A program made the position numbers and the translations under genes. DNA of 53,724 nt. Origin: Ruminococcaceae bacterium UBA1417. GTDB lineage: Bacteria > Bacillota > Clostridia > Oscillospirales > Acutalibacteraceae. The stretch covers positions 1 through 53,724 of the forward strand of contig DBPP01000026.1 in the NCBI GenBank assembly GCA_002305575.1. The letters are read 5' to 3'. Under the pieces are notes generated by a model. It saw only the letters and a program-made list of their open reading frames with translations, was not told the DNA's origin and ran no database searches. Shown in pieces: positions 31,246-38,722 of this stretch (within the stretch, counting starts at the first letter, position 1; the number at the start of each line of letters is the position of its first letter).

Positions 31246-31517
31246 TTGAATATCCTGCCCAGCACGCTCGTCGGTTTCACGCCGTCCGCATAGGACAGGG
31301 CGATCACACGCCCTTTCACGAGCAGTTCCCCCGTTTCGGCGTTGAGGTTCTCGATATACAGTCCCTCACCCTTGATGTGCATTCGGCCATCCGACGTCTG
31401 CGCCGTGATCAGGTCCTCGCTGAAATAATCCACGCGTTCCACACCGGTTGCCACAAGGCGCACACGATTGTCGATCTCCAAGGTGTGTTTTCGGCCATTC
31501 GATGTCTGCTGTGCCAT
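31242..31517 (-). CDS. yabP: Sporulation protein YabP
   Basis: The 91-residue protein fits YabP/YqfC: Arg-Lys-His-Thr-Leu-Glu-Ile-Asp-Asn-Arg near the start, Gly-Val-x-Arg-Val-Asp-Tyr-Phe-Ser-Glu, and a beta pattern with Ile-Lys-Gly-Glu-Gly-Leu. In Bacillus it is made in the mother cell under sigma-E. The ATG at 31517 is preferred over one ten codons earlier, since GGAGAAGGA lies upstream. A terminator separates it from rqcP, so it probably has its own sporulation promoter, which I could not define. Confidence 0.88.
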   Translation of the reverse strand: MAQQTSNGRKHTLEIDNRVRLVATGVERVDYFSEDLITAQTSDGRMHIKGEGLYIENLNAETGELLVKGRVIALSYADGVKPTSVLGRIFK

Positions 31518-31591
31518 ACGGTCACCATCCTTCTCCTCTGCCGGCATCTCGATGGTCTACCACCGGCAGGGCACCTATATATAGAAGAATA

Positions 31592-31632
31592 TAAAAGAAA
31601 GGGCTGAAGCCAACAGGCGGCCCCAGCCCTTT
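31592..31632 (-). terminator. Terminator after rqcP
   Basis: AAAGGGCTG...CAGCCCTTT followed by CTTTT on the minus strand, between rqcP and yabP. It separates vegetative from sporulation genes in the cluster. Confidence 0.8.
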
Positions 31633-31727
31633 CCCTGCTCATCCAATCGTATGATGCACAGGCGGCGAATATGTCTGCAATCCGTTTTGCCGGGTAAGCG
31701 GGAACTTGCCCTGCTCCATTGTGCAGC

Positions 31728-31976
31728 TTACTGCTCTTCGATGATCTCGTACATCAGAGCGGCCTCATCCTTTTTGGCATACTCGTTGACCGAGACGACG
31801 CGTGCCTTGATCGCACGGGCGCCGAGCTGCAGCTCCAGCACGTCGTCCACCTTGACGTCGTACGACGCGCGGGCAACCTTGCCATTGACGAGCACACGTC
31901 CGGCATCGCACGCTTCATTGGCGACGGTACGGCGCTTGATAATGCGCGAAACCTTCAGGTATTTATCCAATCGCAT
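31728..31976 (-). CDS. rqcP: S4-domain protein RqcP
   Basis: The 82-residue protein is almost entirely an S4 RNA-binding domain: Met-Arg-Leu-Asp-Lys-Tyr-Leu-Lys-Val-Ser-Arg-Ile-Ile-Lys-Arg-Arg, then Gly-Arg-Val-Leu-Val-Asn-Gly-Lys. RqcP (YabO/Hsp15 group) works with RqcH to add alanine tails to nascent chains on stalled 50S subunits. Its position downstream of mazG and upstream of yabP matches the Firmicute cluster. Confidence 0.92.
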   Translation of the reverse strand: MRLDKYLKVSRIIKRRTVANEACDAGRVLVNGKVARASYDVKVDDVLELQLGARAIKARVVSVNEYAKKDEAALMYEIIEEQ

Positions 31977-32018
31977 GGGAAATCCATCCTTTCTGCGCGC
32001 AGGCGCATGGTAAAACGC

Positions 32019-32046
32019 AAAAGAACGGATCCGGGCGGATCCGTTC
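32019..32046 (-). terminator. Terminator of the HU gene
   Basis: GAACGGATCCG-CC-CGGATCCGTTC followed by TTTT on the minus strand, 28 bases after the HU stop. Confidence 0.85.
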
Positions 32047-32074
32047 CATCACCAGTTATTGACCTGAACGTGCC

Positions 32075-32350
32075 TTACTTGTTGACGGCATCCTTGAGAG
32101 CCTTGCCAGCCTTGAACGCCGGGGTCTTGGAAGCCGGGATCGTGATCATCGCGCTCGTTCTCGGGTCACGGCCAATGCGCTCCGCTCTCTCGCGGACCTC
32201 AAAAGTACCGAAACCGGCAATCTGAACCTTCTCGCCCTCGGTCAGGGACTTTGTGATGGAAGCGATCACAGCAGAGACGGCATTCTCCGCGTCCTTCTTG
32301 GACAGGGAAGTCGCCTCGGCAACGGACGCCACGAGTTCTGTCTTATTCAT
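32075..32350 (-). CDS. hup: HU-family DNA-binding protein
   Basis: The 91-residue protein is a typical HU: Met-Asn-Lys-Thr-Glu-Leu-Val...Ala-Ser, the Gly-Phe-Gly-Thr-Phe-Glu-Val-Arg-Glu-Arg hinge near 48-57, the Arg-x-Gly-Arg-Asp-Pro-Arg-Thr arm, and Phe-Lys-Ala-Gly-Lys-Ala-Leu-Lys at the end. It bends and compacts DNA as a dimer. Its stand-alone terminator fits high expression. GGAGGTTATTCGTT precedes the ATG. Confidence 0.95.
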   Translation of the reverse strand: MNKTELVASVAEATSLSKKDAENAVSAVIASITKSLTEGEKVQIAGFGTFEVRERAERIGRDPRTSAMITIPASKTPAFKAGKALKDAVNK

Positions 32351-32416
32351 AACGAATAACCTCCAGTAATTTTTTCATTCTATTCATCCTCCGGCGCCGC
32401 CGGACATGAATCCCTT

Positions 32417-33115
32417 TTATTTTTCCGATTCAAAATTTGCAATATACGCACGGCAGGTATCAAACAGCGCGCGCTCCGCATCCACACCGAGACGCTGTGC
32501 CAGCGCCGTAAGATCAAAAAGTACCTGCCCGAGCTGCTGAGCGCCGTTTTCCGGCGTGGCCGAAGATACCGCCTCACCGATCTGCGCCTTGAGCGCGTCA
32601 ATCTCAGGAAGCGTCGCACCCATCTTGGCCGCCTTTTTGCGCACCTTCTGCGCGCGCATCAGAGCGGGCATGGCCGGAGAAACACTCTCCAGCACCTCGC
32701 GGTCCGATTTCTGCCGTTTGGTTTCCCGTTTAATCTGATCCCAGTTCCGAAGTACAGCCTCCGTCGTCTCAGCCTGCACATTTCCAAAAACATGGGGGTG
32801 CCGCTCTACCATTTTACGCGCTTCGCCATCCACGACGTCTGCAAAATCGAAATGGCCTTGCTCGCGTTCAATCTCACTGTGAAACACAACCTGCAGCAGC
32901 ACATCGCCGAGCTCCTCGCGCAAAAGTGCCGTATTTTCCGTATCGATGGCTTCAATCGCCTCATAACACTCTTCCAGAAAATCACGGCGAATGCTCTTAT
33001 GATCCTGTTCACGATCCCATGGGCAACCCTCTGGAGAACGCAGGATGGTGAGGATTTCCAAAAGGTCGTCAATCGTATAGTGTGCCTTCCCTGCAAATTT
33101 CGAAACGTCTTTCAT
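32417..33115 (-). CDS. mazG: Nucleoside triphosphate pyrophosphohydrolase MazG
   Basis: The 232-residue enzyme hydrolyses NTPs to NMP and pyrophosphate and clears aberrant nucleotides. Residues 20-100 carry the first all-alpha domain with Cys-Pro-Trp-Asp-x-Glu-Gln and Glu-Glu-Cys-Tyr-Glu...Glu-Leu-Gly-Asp-Val-Leu, the metal-binding Glu/Asp set; a weaker second domain follows. The Bacillus relative YabN carries an extra N-terminal methylase domain, which is absent here. It follows the flippase gene by 64 bp and is the middle of the yab cluster. Confidence 0.92.
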   Translation of the reverse strand: MKDVSKFAGKAHYTIDDLLEILTILRSPEGCPWDREQDHKSIRRDFLEECYEAIEAIDTENTALLREELGDVLLQVVFHSEIEREQGHFDFADVVDGEARKMVERHPHVFGNVQAETTEAVLRNWDQIKRETKRQKSDREVLESVSPAMPALMRAQKVRKKAAKMGATLPEIDALKAQIGEAVSSATPENGAQQLGQVLFDLTALAQRLGVDAERALFDTCRAYIANFESEK

Positions 33116-33179
33116 ATTCTACCCCATCTTTCTGTATTTTTCAAGTGGTTTTCGCTTTTTTTTCGATAACCCCGCGGCT

Positions 33180-34919
33180 TTAAGCCATTTTTCCTGAGTG
33201 GCTGCTGCGGAAATGCCGTAGGTTCGCGAGCTGCGCAGGCCGCACAACGCGCAGAAGCATCAGCGCAGCCGTATAGGCCGCCGCACCCGCCGCCACAGCA
33301 GGCAACGCGTCCAGACGTGAGCCGCCGGTCAGCGTCACCATACCGCGCCATGTGGCAAATGCCGCCGCCCCGCAAACCAGCGATGCCAAAAGCGGTTTAA
33401 ACACCGTGGCGCCATAGTGAAAACGCAATCCCGTCAGCCGCGTCAGCGCGATAAGTTCCGCCGCCGTCACCAGTGCATAGCTGATCAATGTGCTGATGCC
33501 GCCGCCGAGAATGTTGACTTCCGGAATGCCAGCCAGGATGTAATTGAGCACAACCTTCACGACCAACCCGCCAAGCACAAGCATAACCGGAAGCTCCATA
33601 TGCCCCACCGCTTGCAGCATACTGCCAAGTGGCGTCGTGACTGCGGCAAAAATAGCCGCGATTCCCATCACGGAAAGCGCCGCGGCAATGATGGGCGTAC
33701 TCGGACGGCTGCCATACAAAAAGACTGCCACCGGTTCCGCCAGCACCGAAAGTCCAATACCGGCGGGCAAGGCAAAAATACACGTCGCACGCAAAACGGT
33801 CTCCATCGCGCGGCGCAGCGTATCCCGTCCGCCGCGCGCAAACGCATGCGTTACGCTGGGCAGCGCGCTGACGCCAAAAGCCTGCGTTACACTCGGCACC
33901 AGCATAAACAGTGTGAGCGCCATGTTATAACAGCCGAACAGGTAATTCGGGATGGACGCAGGCGTCGCCAAATTTTCCTCCGGGATACACCCCGCATACA
34001 TGGAAAGCAGGGGCGCCGGCCGACTGCGCAGAACAGCCGCCACGCGTGTTTGCAGAAACGAAGCATCGATCAGGCCGGAAATACTCATAGCCACCGCGCC
34101 GATGGCGATTGGCAGCGAAGTCTGCACGAGGCGCTTCGCGAGCGCACGGCGCGGTTGCGGCTGCGGAGCGCGTTCGAGCTGCTCAGCCGTGATGCCATCC
34201 CCGCCGCGGTCGCGCAGGCGCAGATATAAAAGGCTCAGCCCCGCACCAAGCGACACACCGAAAATCGCGGCCGCGGCGCCCAATGCACAGATCACCCGCG
34301 GAGCATCCGCCGCTTCCACCGTACGTCCAAAAACCGTACCGTTGACCGCGTAGGTCCGACCAGCATATTCCATCGTAAACCACGCGCCGCTCAAACCCAG
34401 AAAGAGCTTTGCAAGCGCTTCAATCACCTGTGAAACGGTTGTTGGCCGCATATCGCGCAGCCCCTCGTAATAGCCGCGGTAGACTGCCGCCAGGCTGCAC
34501 AGCAGCACGGCGGGCGCAAGCGCCAGCATAGCCGGCAACGCGCCTGTATTGCCGACGGCCTTCGTATAAACTGGCGCACCGAGAACCATCAGACCCGTGC
34601 CGACCGCGCCGGTCAAAAGGAAAATCGGTCTTGATACACTTTTGATGCGGCGCACGTCCCGCCACCGTCCGAGCGAATCGTTCTCCGAAACCATGCGCGA
34701 AACCGCCACCGGGAAGCCCGCCGTGGCGATGCTGAAAATCACGTTGTAAAAGCTGTACGCCGTACTGAAATAGCCCATGCCGTCCTCGGTAATGACCGCG
34801 GACAGCGGAACTTTGAACAAGGCGCCAATAATTTTGACGAGCAACACCCCAACCGTCAGCAACAGTGCCCCTTGCAGAAAACTCTGCCGCACACGCGGTT
34901 TTGTCGGTTTCCGAACCAT
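33180..34919 (-). CDS. MOP-superfamily flippase (SpoVB/YabM type)
   Basis: The 579-residue membrane protein has about 14 helices of the polysaccharide/lipid II flippase group, starting Gly-Ala-Leu-Leu-Leu-Thr-Val-Gly-Val-Leu-Leu-Val-Lys-Ile-Ile-Gly-Ala-Leu-Phe. Bacillus SpoVB and YabM belong here. It sits first in the cluster before mazG, the position of yabM, so a role in wall or spore-wall precursor transport is likely. The ATG at 34919 has GAGAAGGG upstream; 26 extra in-frame residues before it lie in the intergenic region. Confidence 0.88.
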   Translation of the reverse strand: MVRKPTKPRVRQSFLQGALLLTVGVLLVKIIGALFKVPLSAVITEDGMGYFSTAYSFYNVIFSIATAGFPVAVSRMVSENDSLGRWRDVRRIKSVSRPIFLLTGAVGTGLMVLGAPVYTKAVGNTGALPAMLALAPAVLLCSLAAVYRGYYEGLRDMRPTTVSQVIEALAKLFLGLSGAWFTMEYAGRTYAVNGTVFGRTVEAADAPRVICALGAAAAIFGVSLGAGLSLLYLRLRDRGGDGITAEQLERAPQPQPRRALAKRLVQTSLPIAIGAVAMSISGLIDASFLQTRVAAVLRSRPAPLLSMYAGCIPEENLATPASIPNYLFGCYNMALTLFMLVPSVTQAFGVSALPSVTHAFARGGRDTLRRAMETVLRATCIFALPAGIGLSVLAEPVAVFLYGSRPSTPIIAAALSVMGIAAIFAAVTTPLGSMLQAVGHMELPVMLVLGGLVVKVVLNYILAGIPEVNILGGGISTLISYALVTAAELIALTRLTGLRFHYGATVFKPLLASLVCGAAAFATWRGMVTLTGGSRLDALPAVAAGAAAYTAALMLLRVVRPAQLANLRHFRSSHSGKMA

Positions 34920-34973
34920 AAAACCCTTCTCCGTTTCATTTTGCGCCGCACACGCGGCGCAGAATTCGACCTG

Positions 34974-35007
34974 CGAAAGAGGAGGAAAGAGCACCACTCT
35001 TTCCTCC
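34974..35007 (-). terminator. Hairpin after the zinc-ribbon gene
   Basis: GGAGGAAAGAG and CTCTTTCCTCC form a perfect stem with a five-base loop, followed by TCTTTC on the minus strand. The weak T-run lowers confidence. Confidence 0.6.
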
Positions 35008-35058
35008 CTGTTTTACGTCCGGCAGGCAAAACCTGCTGCTTTATTGTTCCGTGAAGGC

Positions 35059-35511
35059 TCAGTCTTCCTTCGTCTCCTCTTCGGGTGCTTCCGCCGGCTC
35101 TTCAGCCGCTTCATCACAGTTTGCCTCTTCCGGCTCCGCCGCTTTTTCCGCATTGGACAGCTTCATGCCACAGTGGCTGCAGAACGTGGCGTCCAAATCC
35201 ATCTGCTTGCCGCACCCCGGGCAGGTCACCTTATTCTGCAGCGCAGCAAGCTGTGCGGATACCGCCGCAAACTGCGCATAAAGATCGTCGATACCGGCAA
35301 TTTTATCCGCGAGCTCGGCTTCTTCCGTCGTACCAGCCTTCTTCGATTCATAAATATACTGGCCCAACTCCTGATACCGACGGTTGATCTCGCCGTTGAG
35401 CTCCGAAAGATTGATTCTCAGCTTGGACATATCCACAAACTGGCCCGCCATCTTCCCTACGGTCTGCGCTGCGGATTTCGCGTTGATTACAACATCGTCT
35501 AAAATACCCAT
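35059..35511 (-). CDS. Zinc-ribbon protein with helical N-terminus
   Basis: The 150-residue protein has a helical, coiled-coil-like N-terminal part (to about 95) and a four-cysteine zinc ribbon Cys-Pro-Gly-Cys-Gly...Cys-Ser-His-Cys-Gly at about 97-115. A highly acidic tail of Glu, Ala and Pro follows. No membrane segment. Such proteins are common and unstudied in Clostridia; function unknown. AAAGGAG lies eight bases before the ATG, and it has its own promoter. Confidence 0.8.
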   Translation of the reverse strand: MGILDDVVINAKSAAQTVGKMAGQFVDMSKLRINLSELNGEINRRYQELGQYIYESKKAGTTEEAELADKIAGIDDLYAQFAAVSAQLAALQNKVTCPGCGKQMDLDATFCSHCGMKLSNAEKAAEPEEANCDEAAEEPAEAPEEETKED

Positions 35512-35570
35512 AGTCCAATTCTCCTTTATAACCGTATTGGTGGAACCGATATCTTCTCGATTCTTTCTAC

Positions 35571-35599
35571 ATTATAGCGCAAAACCAACAGAAAAGCAA
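35571..35599 (-). promoter_or_regulatory. Promoter of the zinc-ribbon gene
   Basis: TTGCTT, 17-bp spacer, TATAAT on the minus strand, about 60 bases before the start codon at 35511. Confidence 0.75.
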
Positions 35600-35652
35600 A
35601 TGGTAAACGCGCCAATTTGTAAAGAAAGATTGAACATTTCCTTTCGAAACTC

Positions 35653-36621
35653 TTACTCCGCGTGGCTTTTCCCCTTCGGTCCCAAAAACTCGCGCAGCAT
35701 GGAATTCTCGGGCACAAGCTCAGGATCCACCGGTTCAAAGCGCATCAGGCGGGCATCGAGATTGCGCGCCTTGCGGTAATTCGGGCTGTCCTCCGGGATA
35801 CTGCGCAGAAGTGGAATCACCAGGGAGCGCAGCACGCACGGCTCGTAAATGTGAATCGAGTTGACGGTATAATCCGCCGACATCCGGTATGGGCGGATGT
35901 ACTTGTCTTCGCCGGACACGACATTCGGCCACATGGAAAGCGTGCGCTCCGCCGAAGTATTGCGGAACTGTACGTCGCGCGCGATACGCCGCACCAGCCG
36001 CAGGTCCATCGGGGAGATCACCTCGCCATTGATGTCCTGAATTTTCTGCTTGACGCTGACGTACAGCTTGATGGCGCTGCCTTCCGGCAGATCCTTCGTA
36101 AACACGGGATTCAGCGCGTGGATGCCCTCGAAAATCACAAAGCCGTGATCCCGGACATCCAGCTCCCGCACGGCAAGCCGCCGTTCGCTCGTCTTGAAAT
36201 CATAGGCCGGCAGCATGCAGGCTCCGCAATCGATTACGGAGCGGATGCACTGGCGCGCCAGCGCAATGTCAAGTGCGTTCACGGTTTCATAATCCCGTTC
36301 GCCACTCGGCAAAACGGGCATTTCCGAAAATCCAAGGTAAAAATCGTCGAGCGAAACGATTTCCGCCTTCAAACCACGCTCCTCAAGATAGTCGCGCAGC
36401 AGATGTGCTGTGGTGGTTTTTCCGCTGGACGACGGTCCGGCAAGCATGCAGACCTTTGCCGTGCTATAGTGCGTGATGATATTGCGCGCGATGTTGCGCA
36501 GATGCTCGCGGTACGCATCCTCTACTTCGTCGATCATCACCTGCGGGCGCACGAGCGCTGCGTCGTTGATCTGTTCCAAATGGGTGATATATTTAACATA
36601 TCCGCTTGCGAAATTGCTCAT
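35653..36621 (-). CDS. Uridine-kinase-type nucleoside kinase
   Basis: The 322-residue protein is a P-loop kinase of the uridine kinase/phosphoribulokinase group: Gly-Pro-Ser-Ser-Ser-Gly-Lys-Thr-Thr near 70, Leu-Asp-Asp-Phe-Tyr near 105, and Phe-Glu-Gly-Ile-His-Ala-Leu near 172. In many Clostridia a longer version has an N-terminal TGS domain; here only some 60 residues precede the P-loop. The ATG at 36621 lies inside hemZ, whose end overlaps by 29 bp, so translation is probably coupled. The substrate, uridine or another nucleoside, is not certain. Confidence 0.88.
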   Translation of the reverse strand: MSNFASGYVKYITHLEQINDAALVRPQVMIDEVEDAYREHLRNIARNIITHYSTAKVCMLAGPSSSGKTTTAHLLRDYLEERGLKAEIVSLDDFYLGFSEMPVLPSGERDYETVNALDIALARQCIRSVIDCGACMLPAYDFKTSERRLAVRELDVRDHGFVIFEGIHALNPVFTKDLPEGSAIKLYVSVKQKIQDINGEVISPMDLRLVRRIARDVQFRNTSAERTLSMWPNVVSGEDKYIRPYRMSADYTVNSIHIYEPCVLRSLVIPLLRSIPEDSPNYRKARNLDARLMRFEPVDPELVPENSMLREFLGPKGKSHAE

Positions 36622-38056
36622 AACGCTTGCCGATCCCTTCCTTTCTTTCGAGAATTTCCCCGTAACGGCTGATATACTCATATGAGTATTTGAAGTTAAA
36701 AATGCGTGTGAGATCCTCCGAATACGGGTCTTTCAGCTTGGAAACGCCGCCTGCGCCACACGCGAGCACGGTTTCCGTCTCATCCATCGTAAAAATATTG
36801 TAGGCACACACATAGCCCGGTTTCGCCCAGCCCGTATTTTCCAGATTGCCCGCCATACGGCTCTGGCGGTATAGGTAATACGGCGTGAGGCCATGCTCAG
36901 TCAGACGTTTTTCTGCATAAGCCATCATGCGATCCGCCAGCGCCGCGTCCGCATGTGCCCGATTGACTTCGCCGCTCTGCGTGATGCGTGAAGACCGCTT
37001 CAGGGCAAGCGCGTGCACCGTCACATTCTCGGGGTCAAGCCGAATCACCTGCTCGATCGTATCGCAGAAGCTTTCGTATGTATCGCCCGGCAACCCGACA
37101 ATCAGATCCATATTGATGTTCGTAAAGCCCATATCGCGCGCCAGCTGGAACGTCTCCACCGTCTGTTGCGCCGTATGACGGCGGCCGATGTTCCGCAGCA
37201 CGTTATCCTGCAGCGTCTGCGGATTGATGCTGATGCGCGTGATGCCACCCTCGAGCAAGGCCAAAAGCTTTTCGCGATCAATGGTATCCGGCCGTCCGGC
37301 CTCCACCGTAAACTCCGTGCAGGCTGAAAGGTCAAACGCATCGCGTACCGTCTGAATCATGGTGCGCAGCTGCTCTGCGGAGAAGGTCGTCGGCGTGCCA
37401 CCGCCCACATAGACTGCGCGCAACCGCAGACCGAGCGATTTGGCGCATTGCGCAGTCGCCTTGATTTCCTGCAGAAGCAGCGCGTGGTACTGCGGAATCT
37501 GCTTTTTCGTTTTCTCCACGCTCTGCGAAACAAACGAACAGTAGGCGCAGCGCGTGGGACAGAACGGCACCGAAATGTAAAGTGAATAGTCGTTTTCACC
37601 GACGTCCGCTGTGACCGGCGTCTGCGCCTGAAGCGTTCGCGCGGCAAGCGACGCCTTTTCTTCGGAGACGAAATACTTCTCGCGGAACAGACGGTTTGCC
37701 TCCGCAGCGCCGTACCGTTCGGTAAGCTGGCGCAGCAGCTTGATCGGGTGGATACCCGTCAGCATGCCCCAGCGCGGCAGCTTGCCGGTGTGATCGCGCA
37801 GTGCCGAAAACAACAGGGCCATCAGGCCGTATTCATCCTCCGCAGCCTGTGGCGACGGGCGCACCGTCTCGCCGCTTTCATCGTGAATTCGAACGACATA
37901 CCGCCCTGCCTCGAGGGCTGTGTACACGGTGCGTGCCTGCGGCTCGTCGGCATCCTGCAAAGCATGCAGCGTCACGACTTTATCAAACGGGAAAAAAACG
38001 CGGCAGAGGTTCTCCGCCTCATAATGGTAGGGATGGTCAATGACAAACAGATACAT
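36593..38056 (-). CDS. hemZ: Coproporphyrinogen dehydrogenase-like radical SAM protein HemZ
   Basis: The 487-residue protein has a HemZ-specific N-terminal part (1-150) and a radical SAM domain with Cys-Pro-Thr-Arg-Cys-Ala-Tyr-Cys near 165-172, the [4Fe-4S] site, and Gly-Gly-Gly-Thr-Pro-Thr near 215. A HemN-type C-terminal domain follows. The group performs oxygen-independent steps on coproporphyrinogen, although several relatives are heme chaperones or have other roles. No other heme gene is nearby. AAGGAAA precedes the ATG. Confidence 0.88.
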   Translation of the reverse strand: MYLFVIDHPYHYEAENLCRVFFPFDKVVTLHALQDADEPQARTVYTALEAGRYVVRIHDESGETVRPSPQAAEDEYGLMALLFSALRDHTGKLPRWGMLTGIHPIKLLRQLTERYGAAEANRLFREKYFVSEEKASLAARTLQAQTPVTADVGENDYSLYISVPFCPTRCAYCSFVSQSVEKTKKQIPQYHALLLQEIKATAQCAKSLGLRLRAVYVGGGTPTTFSAEQLRTMIQTVRDAFDLSACTEFTVEAGRPDTIDREKLLALLEGGITRISINPQTLQDNVLRNIGRRHTAQQTVETFQLARDMGFTNINMDLIVGLPGDTYESFCDTIEQVIRLDPENVTVHALALKRSSRITQSGEVNRAHADAALADRMMAYAEKRLTEHGLTPYYLYRQSRMAGNLENTGWAKPGYVCAYNIFTMDETETVLACGAGGVSKLKDPYSEDLTRIFNFKYSYEYISRYGEILERKEGIGKRYEQFRKRIC

Positions 38057-38086
38057 AACAGATTTCCTTAACCTTGGTAAAATGCT

Positions 38087-38695
38087 TCAAAGATACGGGT
38101 TGTTTCGTTTCTCCTCCGAAAGGCGCGTTACAGGCCCGTGCCCGCCACAAATGGCCGGGTCGCCCGGCAGCGTGGCAAGCAGACGGAGCGACGAAAGCAG
38201 CGCCGCTTCGTCGCCGGTCGGCAGGTCACACCGACCGACCGAATAGCCCATCAGGGTATCGCCGGTGAAAATCGCCTCCGGTGTGATGAAACAGCATCCA
38301 CCTGCCGTGTGCCCGGGCGTATGCAGCACGCGCACCGGTATGGCGCCAATATGGATCGTCTCCCCGTTTTCCAGCAACCGGTCCACTTTGCACGAAACGG
38401 GCCGACCGATCATCAGCAACGAGCCGTTCTGTGTGGGGTCAGCGGCAAAGGGCCCCTCCTCGCGCAGCGCGGCGACGGGCGCGCCAGTCACCGCGCGCAG
38501 GCGATCCGCCCCTTCTATGTGGTCGAAATGGCCGTGCGTCAGAAGGATCCAACGCACCTTGTAGGGCTTTATTGCAGCCAGCAGCCGGTCATTTACAAAG
38601 CCGGGATCGATGACCGCCGCTTCACCCGAGGTTTCATCAAAAAGTACGTAACAGTTTTCGGCGAGCATGCCGCCCGTCAAACAGAGATATTGCAT
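38087..38695 (-). CDS. Metallo-beta-lactamase-fold hydrolase (glyoxalase II-like)
   Basis: The 202-residue protein has the MBL metal motif Thr-His-Gly-His-Phe-Asp-His-Ile near 53-60, a third ligand His in His-Thr-Pro-Gly-His-Thr-Ala-Gly near 133, Asp in Thr-Gly-Asp-Thr-Leu near 154, and a final His near 190. The length fits the short glyoxalase-II-like group common in Firmicutes, between rel and later genes as in many Clostridia. It is cytoplasmic; the thioester substrate is unknown. Confidence 0.9.
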   Translation of the reverse strand: MQYLCLTGGMLAENCYVLFDETSGEAAVIDPGFVNDRLLAAIKPYKVRWILLTHGHFDHIEGADRLRAVTGAPVAALREEGPFAADPTQNGSLLMIGRPVSCKVDRLLENGETIHIGAIPVRVLHTPGHTAGGCCFITPEAIFTGDTLMGYSVGRCDLPTGDEAALLSSLRLLATLPGDPAICGGHGPVTRLSEEKRNNPYL

Positions 38696-38722
38696 AGCGT
38701 GTTGCCTTTCTGCCGGACCACA

